From Meandrina meandrites (lineage: Eukaryota > Cnidaria > Anthozoa > Scleractinia > Meandrinidae), in the NCBI GenBank assembly GCA_963693305.1, contig OY855905.1:47934444-47998443 (forward strand): DNA of 64,000 nucleotides. Direction: 5' to 3'. The notes beneath the pieces are model-generated. The model worked only from the letters and a program-made list of their open reading frames with translations. It was not told the DNA's origin and did no database searches. This document shows positions 38,213 through 50,335 of this stretch, piece by piece; within the stretch, counting starts at the first letter, position 1, and the number at the start of each line of letters is the position of its first letter. The position numbers and the translations under genes are program-made.

Positions 38213-38287
38213 GATAACCCGACGATTTGCAAAATGTTTGCCGAAGCTCGTCCAGACGGGTAACGCGTCTCTAGTATAAAAACGGCC
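37996..38287. mobile_element. Palindromic MITE, 292 bp
   Basis: GGCCGTTTTTATACTAGAGA, then CGCGTTACCCGTCTGGACGA at the left is mirrored exactly at the right end (TCTAGTATAAAAACGGCC). Internal copies of ACGCGTTACCCGTCT and of TCTAGTATAAAGACGG form nested palindromes around a centre near 38140. The whole element can fold into one long hairpin. No coding content; AAT flanks both ends. Confidence 0.88.
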
Positions 38288-41200
38288 AATGTCTTGGTTT
38301 GTATGCGAGCTTAGTGAGATCGATATTTTTGAAGGAAAATGGTTTTTAGGCCAACAGGTTAAAAGATAAATGAGTGGAATTTGTCCGAAGAGTCATGTAA
38401 ACAAAAAGATCGAGTTTCATACAGCTCGCATTGATTCAAAAAACTGCTAAAAATTTCAGTATCATTCTTTTTCAGCCAAACTTGCTGGATATGTTGCCAA
38501 TATAATAAGGAACATTTTTGCTTTGAACTTTTCCTTATATCCTTAAAATATTGTGAAGTTTGTTGCTTTTTGTCCACTTTTGTGGGTCAATTTATGCTAA
38601 TTTCTGTTAATTAAATTAATATATGCAAAAATATTATGGGTTGTTTTGAACAAAAGTATTTTTTTCTGAAAGCTTATTTCATAAACTTTCAAAAGAGGTA
38701 TGGCTTTCCTCTCAATAAGAAATCCCTTGTGAGAAAATAAATAAAGAACAAATGTGGTCAATTTTGACTGTTTTTAGGCCTGCTGAATGAGATTAATTCA
38801 AGTTATACCTAAAAAAGAATTTGCAGGAATTCGGACTAAGTTAGCATGAACAATAATTACATCCGCCCATCCGCTCCGTTTCAGCTGAAATTAATCGCAA
38901 AATAAACATTGAGCAAAAGTCAAACCGATATAAGTGGGGATCACCAAATTTCTTGAGGAGATTAAGTCTACCATGAATATGAAATCAGGCCTAATTAGTG
39001 ATTATATAGCTTCAGTACTGACTTTTGGTCCAAAGATATTCAAGTAAACTCCTAAAATACAATTTTCTCTGCCTAATATTGTTTATTTGGCTCTGTGACG
39101 TTCCTTCAAGAAAACCTTATCATTAAGGAATCACATTTGTACCTGCCTAACAGCTGCAACACGGCAGGATTCATGAGGAGACGATGCAGCATGGACAAAA
39201 AAATAGAAAATTGCAAAATTGTCCACATTGATTTTTGTTCATATTTTTACAATCTGCTGAGAACTGGAAAAGGAAGTTGTCTATCAAAACAATTATTTTT
39301 TAATATCTGTATGTATGATTGACTGCAATATGCTGATCCAGGAAAAAAAACCCTGAAAAACAGAGAAGATTTAACAAGCCATTACCAATGCTGCTAAGTA
39401 TTTGCTGTTATCCAACAAGGGGGTTCATGAAGGGGTATAATGAGAACTGGGGTTTACCTTTTATTGGACTGGGAAAGTGAGATTTACTGCATTGGGACTG
39501 GGATTCAAACATTGGGAAAAATAAATTGAAAAGGGATTTCTATTTTTCAGCTGTCTCTAACTCTATTATTTGACACAACTGAAATAAGCAAATTAAGTTC
39601 TGTAACCACAGTAGATGGTCCCGTCAGTCACATAGTTTTAAGTGCTGTCAGTTTTTCTGCTCCATAGTTTGTTCACAATTGAATGACATGAGCATGTTTG
39701 CATGTGGGGGAGATAACAAAATGGCGCCTGGCTCAGAAAATGTTTCATACACTATGGCCATCAAAATCAATAATCAAGTATTTTTCAGCAAATAATACAG
39801 TTATCCACACAGAAAATTGCAAATCTGTATTGAGCTTGAACTGCAACCAGAGTTTTTCAAAAGAAAATCATACAGAATTGTGGAATTGAAGATTCAGTTG
39901 CAAAGGAATAAATATTTGAAGATTTTGGATAATTTTACTTATTTTCAGTCCTTTCTAAAGCTTTGGCTACCTGCTAATATGCAGAGAAACAAAGTTCCTA
40001 TGACTTCCTAAGCTTATTATATGATTGATTTTCTATGGAAAGCCACGGTCGTAAACGTAATTACTGAAAAATATCACGTATTCCTGCAAATTATATAATG
40101 TCTTCACAGTAATGGCAAGCACAAGAGGAATCATAACAGCGTGGCGATAATCAGAGCTAGATGTTTAACACTCGATGTAAGCGATTAAATGGACTGATCA
40201 TTTTTTTTCTGTCAATTGCTCGGAATTAACTTTAATGGCACTTTCTTCCTATAGAAATAGCCTATCATTGAGCCAAGTTTCATGTTTCCATGCTTAATCG
40301 ATTTCGAGAAAAAGCGATTTTCCTGTGCGAACAACCAAAATTTACCAACACAGTTTCCCGAGGAAAATGACCAAATCTCTTCAGACCTCCTCTATGAAGT
40401 TATTTTCACCTATAATTATATGTTACTCACCTCTTCAGAAAGAGAAATCGTGTTCCATCTTTGTCGTCCAAACTCAAAACACTCGGAAGGTAAATAAGTG
40501 GAGAAAATCAGCTTGAAATGTTGTTGTTTTGCAAACGCAAAGCCGTTATTTTCGAAATCACTGCAAAGCTGCGCGCTTCTTTCTTCATGACGTCACGATG
40601 GCTACGCGCATACAGACATTGGATTTGACGAGTTGACCCCTCCCTCCTGCTCCAAGTCGCTCGTTTGCTGTGCAATAGACCGCTGGATACGGATACAGAG
40701 GGTGCGCGCGGGCTTGAAAAACAAAATGCCGGCGCTGGGGTCGCGGAACAAGCGACTTGTTTCACCTGTAGCGCACCAATTCTGAAATGTGGCGTCACCG
40801 GTGGATTTTTCCACTGGTGACGCCATCTGACTAATTTTTATGGTTGCCAATCATAGTATTGCGCGCGAACTGAGTGAAATTGCACACGGCACACGAAACT
40901 GACGTCATTACGATAAAAGAAACCAATATCTATTCAGTGTACGTGAAGCGACGCAATTTTTCGCGGCAAAGAAGCGTCAGCCAGAATCGATTTCCTGCAA
41001 GTGACACAGATCGCTCGTCCCGAGCCATTTCTCGATTTTGTGCGCTGCACATGGACAAAATTCCGCGCGGCCTCTCGAGGGGGATTTCAAAGCAATTGTA
41101 CTCAAGTAACTTGGGTCTGTCGAGCTCGATTTCAAAGCGATCTTACTCAAGCAACTCTATCGACCCATAGGAAAAAAGCAAGCGACTTGGAGCAAGTCCT

Positions 41201-41343
41201 ACTGCGCAAGACCGAAAGCTTTTGGAGAACGAAACTGCAAAAACTACAACTTTCATTTAAAATTTGAGCAAAAGCTAAGTACACTGGAATCCCGATTTTT
41301 CAAACCTCCAAGGAAAACAAACATTGGTTCGAGAAATGAGTGA
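38288..41343. other. Gene-free stretch
   Basis: Only short shadow ORFs. Ser/Arg-rich frames around 40874-41267 look like chance. No RNA gene or element recognised, apart from a segment from about 41290 related to 26196-26300. Confidence 0.35.
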
Positions 41344-41367
41344 GGGGGGGGGGGGGGGGGGGGGGGG
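41344..41367. repeat. Poly-G run of 24
   Basis: Uninterrupted G tract inside the copy of a dispersed repeat also seen near 26200, where only GGGG is present at the same place. Confidence 0.95.
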
Positions 41368-41782
41368 TAAAATTACAGTGTTCAACTGAGGGAAGGGAAA
41401 CGACTTCCGGTTCAAGATATCGGGAGGCTAGAAGTACTGTGTTAAAGCTATAGTTGGAAGATTTCCGAATGACCTCATACTTTATTATAGATATTTTTCT
41501 GATATATTCTTGATAAGCACCAGAAACAGTGTTGCTGCTTTGCAAGGCTTTCTAAAAATAAATGCTGTTTTATTCAGTGCCAAATTGTTGTTCATAGCTG
41601 CCCTCCATCACGAGGTTTGGAATAAGATAACCACAGGCAGAACCACAGGCGGGGATTTTTTTTATGCCAGAATAGAAACTGACTTAACTTCCGCGTGTGA
41701 AAGTCCTGTGATAATGAAACAATGCCCGGTTTCGCTTTTATTTTCTGAGTCACGCACCGAGATGCATCAAGATCTAAACAAG

Positions 41783-44700
41783 AAGTTGCTATAGCAACTT
41801 AAAACCGCGCTCATATTTTTTGCTAATGCACAGCTTTCTTCCTCAAAAGTCAGGGCTAAATTTAATCTGTTTGCACTATGAGTAAAGGACTACCAAAGTA
41901 GTCACGCGAGTCACACAATCCAATGTTGCACCATCGTTCATAGCCGTTGTGAAATTTATGATGACGTAATGGTCTTAATCTGGAACTTCGCTGAAGACAT
42001 GAATGGGCATGAATTAAACAAAAAGAAAACTAGCATTCCACTACTTGGATGCTAGTAAAAACTGTTATTTTCTTTAGGTAAAAGTCACGATTAAATGTAA
42101 TTGGTTTGTGCCGTGAGTGAGAGTCCGCAGGAAGGTAATCACACGATTCTAACATTTCAAGCTTTACAATGTTCACGGCTATATTTAGAAGGGCGGTGTA
42201 CGGCGGTAATTTCCCTACCAGTGATGTAATCCTTGCAAGTGCTTACCTTGGGGGTTTTCCCTTCTAATGACGTAACCCCTGCACGTTCGGGCATGCTCAA
42301 TTGTTTACTTTAGCAAATATTTCATTTCCTTTCAAATCTTTGAACTCACTTCGATGAAACAGCCAAAGAATTCACTTCGATTGCCTAAACCCACAAGAAA
42401 TACTCGCAGAAGAGGAAACAAATTAAATTAATGACCGTCGCTTCTGCCAACATAAACATGCAAATAAAACACAATTTTATTTGTCACGTAACGAAAGTGA
42501 AACTTGCAACATCAGCGCATTCCATGGCTGATGTAATACCTTTTTTCAGCGTATTCAACATTCGCTTTCAATCCAACGCTTCGATAAAACCAAAAGAAAA
42601 TATACTTTATACACAATAAAGAAAACAATATCCGCAACATTTTCGGTACATTAATGTTTCAACAGCTTTTGGCGAATAAACATCATAGGTTGCGTGATTT
42701 CAAAGCCCCAATCACGATTTGGCCGAGTGGAGGTTTGGGTCTGGTCACCGACAAAAAAACGAAAAACAAGAAGTTGCTATAGCAACTTAAAACCGCGCTT
42801 ATATTTTTGGCTAATTAACAGCTTTCTTTCTCAAAAGTCACGGTTAAATTTAATCTGTTTGCATTAAGAGTAAAGGACTAGCAAAGAAGTCACGTTAGTC
42901 ACACAATTCGATGTTTACGTTGTCCCCGGCTATCTTTAGCTTGGGGTTTTTCCCTTCTAATGACGTAGCCCCTGCACGTTCGGGCACGCTCAATTGTTTA
43001 CTTAAGCAAATATTTCATTTCCTTTCAAATATTTGAACTCACTTCAAGGAAATAGCCAAAGAATTCACTTCGATTGCCTAAACTCACAAGAAATACTCGC
43101 AGAAGAGGAAACAAATTAAATTAATGACCGTCGCTTCTGCCGACATAAACATGCAAATGAAACACAATGTTATTTGTCACGAAACGAAAGTGAAACCTGC
43201 AACATCAGCGCATTCCATAGCTGACGTAATACCTTTTTCAGTGTATTCAACATTCGCTTTGAATCGAACGCTTCGATAAAACCAAAAGAAAATATGCTTT
43301 ATACACAATAAAGAAAACAATATCCGCAACATTTTTCGTACATTCATGTTTCAACAGCTTTTGGCGAATAAACATCACAGGTTGCGTGATTCAGTCCCGA
43401 TCACGATTTGGCCGAGTGGAGGTTTGCGTCTGGTCACCGACATAAAAAAAAATAACAAGAAGTTGCTATAGCAACTTAAAACCGCGCTTATATTTTTGGC
43501 TAATTAACAGCTTTCTTTCTCAAAAGTCACGGTTAAATTTAATCTGTTTGCATTATGAGTAAAGGACAAGCAAAGTAGTCACGTTAGTCACACAATCCGA
43601 GGTTTACGTTATACCCGGCTATCTTTAGCTTGGGGTTTTTTCCCTTCTAATGACGTAACCCCTGCACGTTTGGGCACGCTCAATTGTTTACTTAAGCAAA
43701 TATTTTGTTTCCCTTTAAATCTTTGAACTTGCTTCAATGAAACAGCTAAAGAATTTCTTTTCAATTGCCTAAACTTTCAAGAAATACTCCCAGAAGTGCA
43801 AATAAATTAATGACCGTCGCTTCTGCCGATATAAACTTGCAAAAAAACACACAATGTGAACAAAGTGATGAAGAAACAGTGTGCGTGACAATTGACGGTT
43901 GACTCTTTGCAGTCGAAATTATGCAAATTTTGGCCAAATTCCCACGTGTCCGTCGCGTGAAGCAAGATAACAAACTATTTAACATTCGTGATTTGAATTG
44001 AGCCGCCTTTTGAACATTGAAATATTTTCTTCATGAATGGAATATTGAAGCAAAGAATAAAATCAAATTTCCATAAAAAATTCATTATTCACCCTCGATA
44101 GAAACGCTTGAGCTGTTTTGACTGCAACGACCGTCGCTTCTGGCGAAATAAACATGCCATGTAAACACAATCTTATTTGTCACGTAGCGAAAGTGAAAGC
44201 TGCAACGTCAGCGCATTCCATGGCTGATGTCATACCTTTTTTTTAGTGAATTCAATATTCCTTTTGAATCCAACGCTTCGAAAAAACCCAAAGAAAAATA
44301 TATATTCTTCACAGCAAAGAAAACATTATCCGTAACATTTCCCGTACATCATTGTTCCAACAGCTTTTGGCGAATAAGCATCCCAGGTTGCGTGATTCAG
44401 TCCCGATCGTGATTTGGCCGAGGGGAGGTTTGGGTCTGGTCACCGACAAATAAACGAAAAAAAACAAGAAGTTGCTATAGCAACTTAAAACCGCGCTTAT
44501 ATTTTTGGCTAATTAACAGCTTTCTTTCTCAAAAGTCGCGGTTAAATTTAATCTGTTTGCATTATGAGTAAAGGACTAGCAAAGTAGTCACGTTAGTCAC
44601 ACAATCCGAGGGTTACGTTGTCCCCGGATAGCTTCAGTTAGCTTGGGGGTTTTTTCCTTCTAATGACGTAACCCCTGCACGTTCGGGCCCGCTCAATTGT

Positions 44701-45165
44701 TTACTTAAGCAAATATTTTATTTCCTTTCAAATATTTGAACTCACTTCAAGGAAATAGCCAAAGAATTCACTTCGATTGCCTAAACCGACAAGAAATACT
44801 CGCAGAAGAGGAAACAAATTAAATTAATGACCGTCGCTTCTGCCGACATAAAGATGCAAATGAAACACAATGTTATTTGTCACGAAACGAAAGTGAAACC
44901 TGCAACATCAGCGCATTCCATGGCTGACGTAATACCTTTTTTAGTGTATTCAACATTCGCTTTGAATCGAACGCTTCGATAAAACCAAAAGAAAAGATAC
45001 TTTATACACAATAAAGAAAACAATATCCGCAACATTTTCCGTACATTCATGTTTCAACAGCTTTTGGCGAATAAACATCACAGGTTGCGTGATTCAGTCC
45101 CGATCACGATTTGGCCGAGTGGAGGTTTGCGTCTGGTCACCGACATAAAAAAAAATAATAAATCC
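41783..45165. repeat. Tandem array of four 0.7-1.0-kb units
   Basis: Units start with the perfect 18-bp palindrome AAGTTGCTATAGCAACTT at 41783, 42771, 43460 and 44469. They end with GGCCGAGTGGAGGTTTG, then GTCTGGTCACCGACA. Spacings are 988, 689, 1009 and about 697 bp. Shared blocks include TTCTAATGACGTAACCCCTG and TTAATGACCGTCGCTTCTGC. Units one and three are longer. No ORF; satellite-like. Confidence 0.88.
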
Positions 45166-45482
45166 CGTGTAAAGCAAGAACCGCGCTCGGCCCATGGCCG
45201 CGCGGTTAATAATAAATCCCGTGTAAAGCAAGAACCGCGCTCGGCCCATGGCCGCGCGGTTAATAATAATAAATCCCGTGTAAAGCAAGAACCGCGCTCG
45301 GCCCATGGCCGCGCGGTTAAAAAAAAATCCCGTGTAAAGCAAGAACCGCGCTCGGCCCATGGCCGCGCGGTTAATAATAATAAATCCCGTGTAAAGCAAG
45401 AACCGCGCTCGGCCCATGGCCGCGCGGTTAAAAAAAATCCCGTGCAGAGCAAGAACCGCGCTCAGCCCATGGCCGCGCGGTT
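45161..45482. repeat. Hairpin minisatellite, six ~51-bp copies
   Basis: Each copy is AATCCCGTGTAAAGCAAG, then AACCGCGC, then a GGCCCATGGCC core, then GCGCGGTT, separated by short TAATAATAA or A-run linkers. AACCGCGC and GCGCGGTT are inverted, so every copy can fold. Open in several frames on both strands, giving spurious repeat proteins. Directly abuts the 0.7-1.0-kb array. Confidence 0.95.
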
Positions 45483-46143
45483 AATAAAATAGCTTAACAC
45501 ATTCAGTATTGTGAGAATTTCAGATCGATGGTGACGTCGCAACACACGAGCCTAAAGTCTCCGGGACAAGTCCCTTGTAAACACCAGCCTCGGTGTGTCC
45601 ACCTTGACGTGGATAACCAATCGAAAACAAGGTTAGCGGGCACGTGCGAATTGTTGGCTGCATGACTGGCTAAACCAGAGTATCGAAACATTCAGCGAGT
45701 TGCTATGGTCTGTTCTGAGTATATTCATAGCCAGTCGCGAGAGAATACAGCAGCAAAAGTCAGATCACCAGTTCAGATCTTTCCTAAGATTACTTGGTAA
45801 GTACAAGATAAGAAGCGGTATTTGTGTCAGTTCACTGTCCTAGGAGTAGCGCAGGGCTCATTCCCTTCAATTCCTTAATGTAGGTTGAATTTTCACCAGC
45901 TGTCAATGAATCTATTTGAATTTCCCAAAGTTTTTAAATCGAAAGATTTAGCTAGCTGTGACGGTCAGTTATAAGTGTTAGGGTGAAGGTTACGTTCATG
46001 AACGAACAAAAAGAAGATCTGTAATGGTAGCTAGTTACAGTTGACGGCCGTTTAGCTATTTCTTTAATCTGGTTTTTTTTTCAGTGGTAAATTTGCGTGG
46101 GTTCATCACAGTCACGTTAGGCTCAGTTTCGTTTTATTACTAG
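45483..46143. other. Gene-free stretch
   Basis: No recognisable coding sequence or element. Confidence 0.35.
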
Positions 46144-46214
46144 GGGTTGACACATTATGCTCCTAAAATCCAGTATTATGCTCCAAATTATGCTCGACTG
46201 TTGCTATTAGTAAT

Positions 46215-46357
46215 GGTAATAGGACTGAGTGGGGTCCAATTCGGTCTGTAATCATACGAGTGATTAACAAAATCGGACGACCGCGTAGCGGGAGTCCCAT
46301 TTGTTTAATCACGAGTATGATTACATACAGAATTGGACGACACAAAGTCCTGTTACC
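46215..46357. mobile_element. Palindromic MITE nested in the transposon relic, 143 bp
   Basis: GGTAATAGGACTGAGTGG ... AAAGTCCTGTTACC. The interior TAATCATACGAGTGATTAAC pairs with TTAATCACGAGTATGATTA, and GGACGACCGCGTAGCGGGAG forms the tip. AAT follows and precedes the ends. A rearranged copy is at 33015-33118. Confidence 0.85.
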
Positions 46358-46537
46358 AATTAATCATAAGTATAACAAAATTCGAGAAAAAATTTAGATA
46401 AAGCGAAGCCTACTAAGGACTTATCATCACTAAGGCAAAAAAGCCATTCTTGAAGCTGAACGTTTTAGGAATATCAAGGAGTATTTAGTCACAAGAAGAA
46501 ACCAAATAAAGAGCGCGCGCATGTGCAGCACGCGAAC

Positions 46538-46612
46538 TTTGTTATTGGACACCTTGTTATTGGGCACCTTGTTATTGGACACTTTGTTATTGGACACTTT
46601 GTTATTGGACAC
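46538..46612. repeat. 15-bp tandem repeat (GTTATTGGACACYTT)
   Basis: Five near-perfect copies in a row. Inside the transposon relic. Confidence 0.9.
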
Positions 46613-47019
46613 TTTAGCCGCGCGCGCTCCAATTTGGTAAAAAATAGGGCGTGCTAAGAACCAATCAGATTCGAGAATTTTGTTATAGTTGTGATTATTC
46701 TATATATTGTGCTCGTAATTATGCCGTAATTTGTAATTTTTCCCGGACCCCGTAAAGCACTTAGGAGCCTGGAGTAATGAGAGTAACCACATGAGGATGC
46801 ACATGGAACAAGTACAGTGCTCGATAGTAAAGGAATCCACGTAGAACATAAAAATAGCTTGAAATTTTGTAGTTTTAACTACTTAATAAATGGACAATAG
46901 TAGTTCTAAAAAAAGACATTACTGTTATATCGCAAAATGGCACTATTATGCCGGCATTATGCTCCATGCTCCACCTATAGTATTATGCTCGAAATTATGC
47001 CGGCATAATGTGTCAACCC

Positions 47020-48839
47020 ATATTTATTACTTGACCATCATTGCACGGCTATCCCCGCTCTTCGGTCGCGTATTTTGAATTTCAACTGAAAAAGGAAGGG
47101 TATCTTTGTCAGTGTCTTAATTTGCTGTCCGTAATTAAAAAATTACTTCGTTACAGTTTCTGAAGACAATAGTTCACCCAGGTTTCATAACTTGCCCTTC
47201 CTTCCGGTCCCGCTGAACTTGCGAATTTGAAACTGAAAATTGTTTCGTACGTTACTCAAGCCACTCAAAGTAAGGTAATTTAGCAACTGGAATAAACAAG
47301 AAAGCTACTTGAAAGGCTCAGAAAAAAGCAGTCACGCAAGTCACACAAAATCCGAGGTAGCCAGCTGGATTATTTCCCTATTCAAATCTCATGGAATATT
47401 TATGATCACTCGCGATGACGTCATTGGCATTATGTAAGCAACTTAATGATATGCATCTGTGTCAGTTAAGCTAACAAGTCACGGGGAATACAACTCTCCC
47501 CACCCTCCCTCCCTCACGCTGCCTCTCTAGCATTTCGTGCTTCTCTCCGTCGTTTACTCGACAGGGAGGACTTCGCCATACCTTTATGCTAATGAGGCAG
47601 CAACAGGGATAATGAACTGTGGAAAATCAATATTAGGGCTCCAAGCAGCAAAACAGGTTCCAGGCTCCATGGCGAAAAGTTTAGGCCTCCACCTGCCTTC
47701 CTCCTTGGGAAACGGTTTTTTCCGGATTTGCGAATTTCGTGTTTTAGAGTTGCCCCACAGAAATCCCTACCGTGTGCCCGATAATTCTGGACTGGTACTA
47801 CAGAGAACCAGACAGAAATGAAACACACTCTTTTTAATAATGATTAAACTATGATTGACACGCATCTAGTCACCTTATATCGTGACAAAAATTAAATTGA
47901 TGAATATATAGTAACCCTACAGTGGGAAAACATCACTCAACTGCCACAATTCCCTTAGGCTGCGTTTATATCGGACAACTTAGCATGATACAGCATTGGC
48001 CAAGGTAATAGTAGCATTTGTAACTTCTGTCTGTAGACCGGCTCTAGACCGGTTTCGGTTATATTGCTGATTTAACAGCTTAACTAACTGGGTCTTATTG
48101 ATAAGGAAAGTCAGTCATATCGATTAACAATGATACTTTACGCGCCATTTAAAACTGTTATCATTCCTAGCGTTTACAGTGTCCGCGTACAAATCGCAAC
48201 CTAAGATCAAATACAACTCCCAGCATACAAAGAAACGGGGATGCTCGTCAAAAGGTTTTAAAGAAATTCGTAAAAGCTACCAGAATGCCGCTTAGTGGGC
48301 GTGGCACAAATTCATTTGTACCCTTAAGAGGTACCGCGGTGGGTGCATTGAAAGCCTTCTACTCGTACAAGTTTGATTTCCCATAAAAATTCCGATGACA
48401 TCTATGAATTTTTGGTTTCCCCTGCAATCAGCTCATTGTCAAACTATTAAATGAAATGATCACGGCCATGGAAAGGCGATAGCTACAAATGTGGGTATTG
48501 AAAATGGAAAGTGACTGTGTCAAAATACGTACTTTTTCACCCGCTAAAAGGTGTGACGAGCAAACCCATCAGTTTTATATAAAGAGTCCTTTCGGGTGAT
48601 ACGAAGTTTATTGTCAATTTAAAGTTGATAAAGGTGAATTAACCTCGAGAGTTGACGTTTACAGAGTTAAGCCTTCGTCGGGTAATTTTAGCTTTCGTTT
48701 TACACAAACTACGTACAAAGTTCGATCCATATTTAAGCAGAAACGTCTTTCAGATTTAACGGAAACATTTCTTTTGGACTTGCTTCCGATCTACGTGCTT
48801 CCCGCGTGACTAAACAACAACTTCCACGACAATCACAAG
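47020..48839. other. Gene-free stretch
   Basis: No recognisable gene or element on either strand. The 94-codon frame at 47537 looks like chance. Confidence 0.35.
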
Positions 48840-50110
48840 AAACAGGGAATTAACTACAAACTCCTTATGTCCCAACAGCAATCAGCAAACTTCTTTGTCA
48901 TGCCATCAACCACATAGTCCTCTGCAAAAGTTCTTTCTCACGCCAACTAAATGCGTTCAACTAACTTGATGTTTCTTTACATTGTCACACGATCTCACAA
49001 TTAAAGTTATTTTTATCACACCAAATAACTTCCAAGGTTCTTGTGACGGTAACCAACTACAAAATTGTGGCGCAAACTAACTACAAGTTCCTTTTTTTCA
49101 CGTCAACGATTATGTTGGCTCACTGACTGCAAAGATCTTTGTTACACAAAGGTTCTACACAAACTGAATATAGTTATTTCTGCAAAGTTCTTTGTCACGA
49201 CAACCAACTACGAGGCTCAATGTCACGCAAACCTCTATGTCACGCCAACTAACTTCAAAGCCCTTTGTTGCACCAGCTAACTACGAAGTTTTTCGTCACA
49301 CCAACTTACTACGAAGTTCTTTATCAGGCAAACTTACTACAAAGTTCTTTGTCACGCAAACTAGCTACGATGTTGTTTGCCACACCAACTTACAACAAAG
49401 TTGTTTGTCACACCAACTAACTACAAACGTCAGCTACAATGTTGTTTGTCACACCAACTAGCTACAATGTTGGTTGTCACACCAACCAACTACAAACGTT
49501 AGCTACAATGTTGTTTGTCACACCAACTTACTACAAAGTTGTTTTTCACACCAACTAACTACAAACGTTAGCTACAATGTTGTTTGTCACACCAACTAGC
49601 TACAATGTTGGTTGTCACACCAACCAACTACAAACGTTTTTGTCACACCAACTAGCTACAATGTTGTTTGTCACACCAACTAGATACAATGTTGGTTGTC
49701 ACACCAACTAACTACAAACGTTTTCGTCACACCAACTAGCTACAATGTTGTTTGTCACACCAACTAGCTGCAATGTTGTTTGTCACGCTAACCAACCACA
49801 AAGTTGTTTGTCATACCAACTAACTACAATGTTCTTTGTCACACTAACTAACAACAAAGTTGTTGTCACACCAGCTAACTACAAAGTTGTTTGTCACACC
49901 AGCTAACTACAAAGTTGTTTGTCACACCAGCTAACTACAAAATTGTTTGTCACGCTAACCAACTACAAAGTTGTTTGTCTCGCTAACCAACTACAAATTT
50001 CTTTGTCACACTAGCTAACTACAAAGTTGTTTGTCACACCAACGAACTACAAAGTTGTTCGTCACACAAACTAACTACGAACGTCTTTGTCACAAACACA
50101 ACTTACTACA
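48840..50110. repeat. 28-bp minisatellite (CACACCAACTAACTACAAAGTTGTTTGT)n
   Basis: Degenerate from about 48850 and regular from about 49190 to 50110. The 27-29-bp units alternate ACTAACTACAAA with ACTAGCTACAATG, some in higher-order pairs. It ends about 225 bp from the stop codon of host gene 2, on its 3' side. Confidence 0.92.
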
Positions 50111-50335
50111 AAGACTAAGTGTAAGACTAATAACTGTAATCCAATTTACCATTATATTTAGTAAATAATGTGAAACCTCCCTTCGTCTTTTACCTCGCTT
50201 GGTGTTACGCGGCTAAAATTCTCATTCAAAAAAGACTAACCGGGTGCATAACAAGAACAATTCGAAAATTAACTTACGGAATCAAATTAGGTAAAATAAA
50301 ATAAGAATGGGAAATCAGTGATTACCAAACAGAGT

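Larger units (their letters stand above)
46144..47019. mobile_element. Transposon relic with GGGTTGACACATTATGC ends
   Basis: GGGTTGACACATTATGC at 46144 and GCATAATGTGTCAACCC ending at 47019 are exact inverted ends. Further ATTATGCTC repeats lie near both ends. It contains a nested MITE (46215-46357) and a 15-bp tandem repeat (46538-46612). No transposase is seen, so it is a non-autonomous element of about 0.73 kb before the MITE insertion. Confidence 0.78.

Noticed and set aside
40508..41267. Overlapping Ser/Arg-rich ORFs on both strands
   Set aside because: No recognisable domain, poor codon character and mutual overlap; the region is only locally GC-richer.
45049..45492. 147-aa plus-strand and 124-aa minus-strand repeat proteins
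   Set aside because: Both are translations of the 51-bp hairpin minisatellite; no start context, splice structure or non-repeat domain.
47537..47821. 94-aa ORF
   Set aside because: No recognisable family and an equally long antisense ORF; probably chance.
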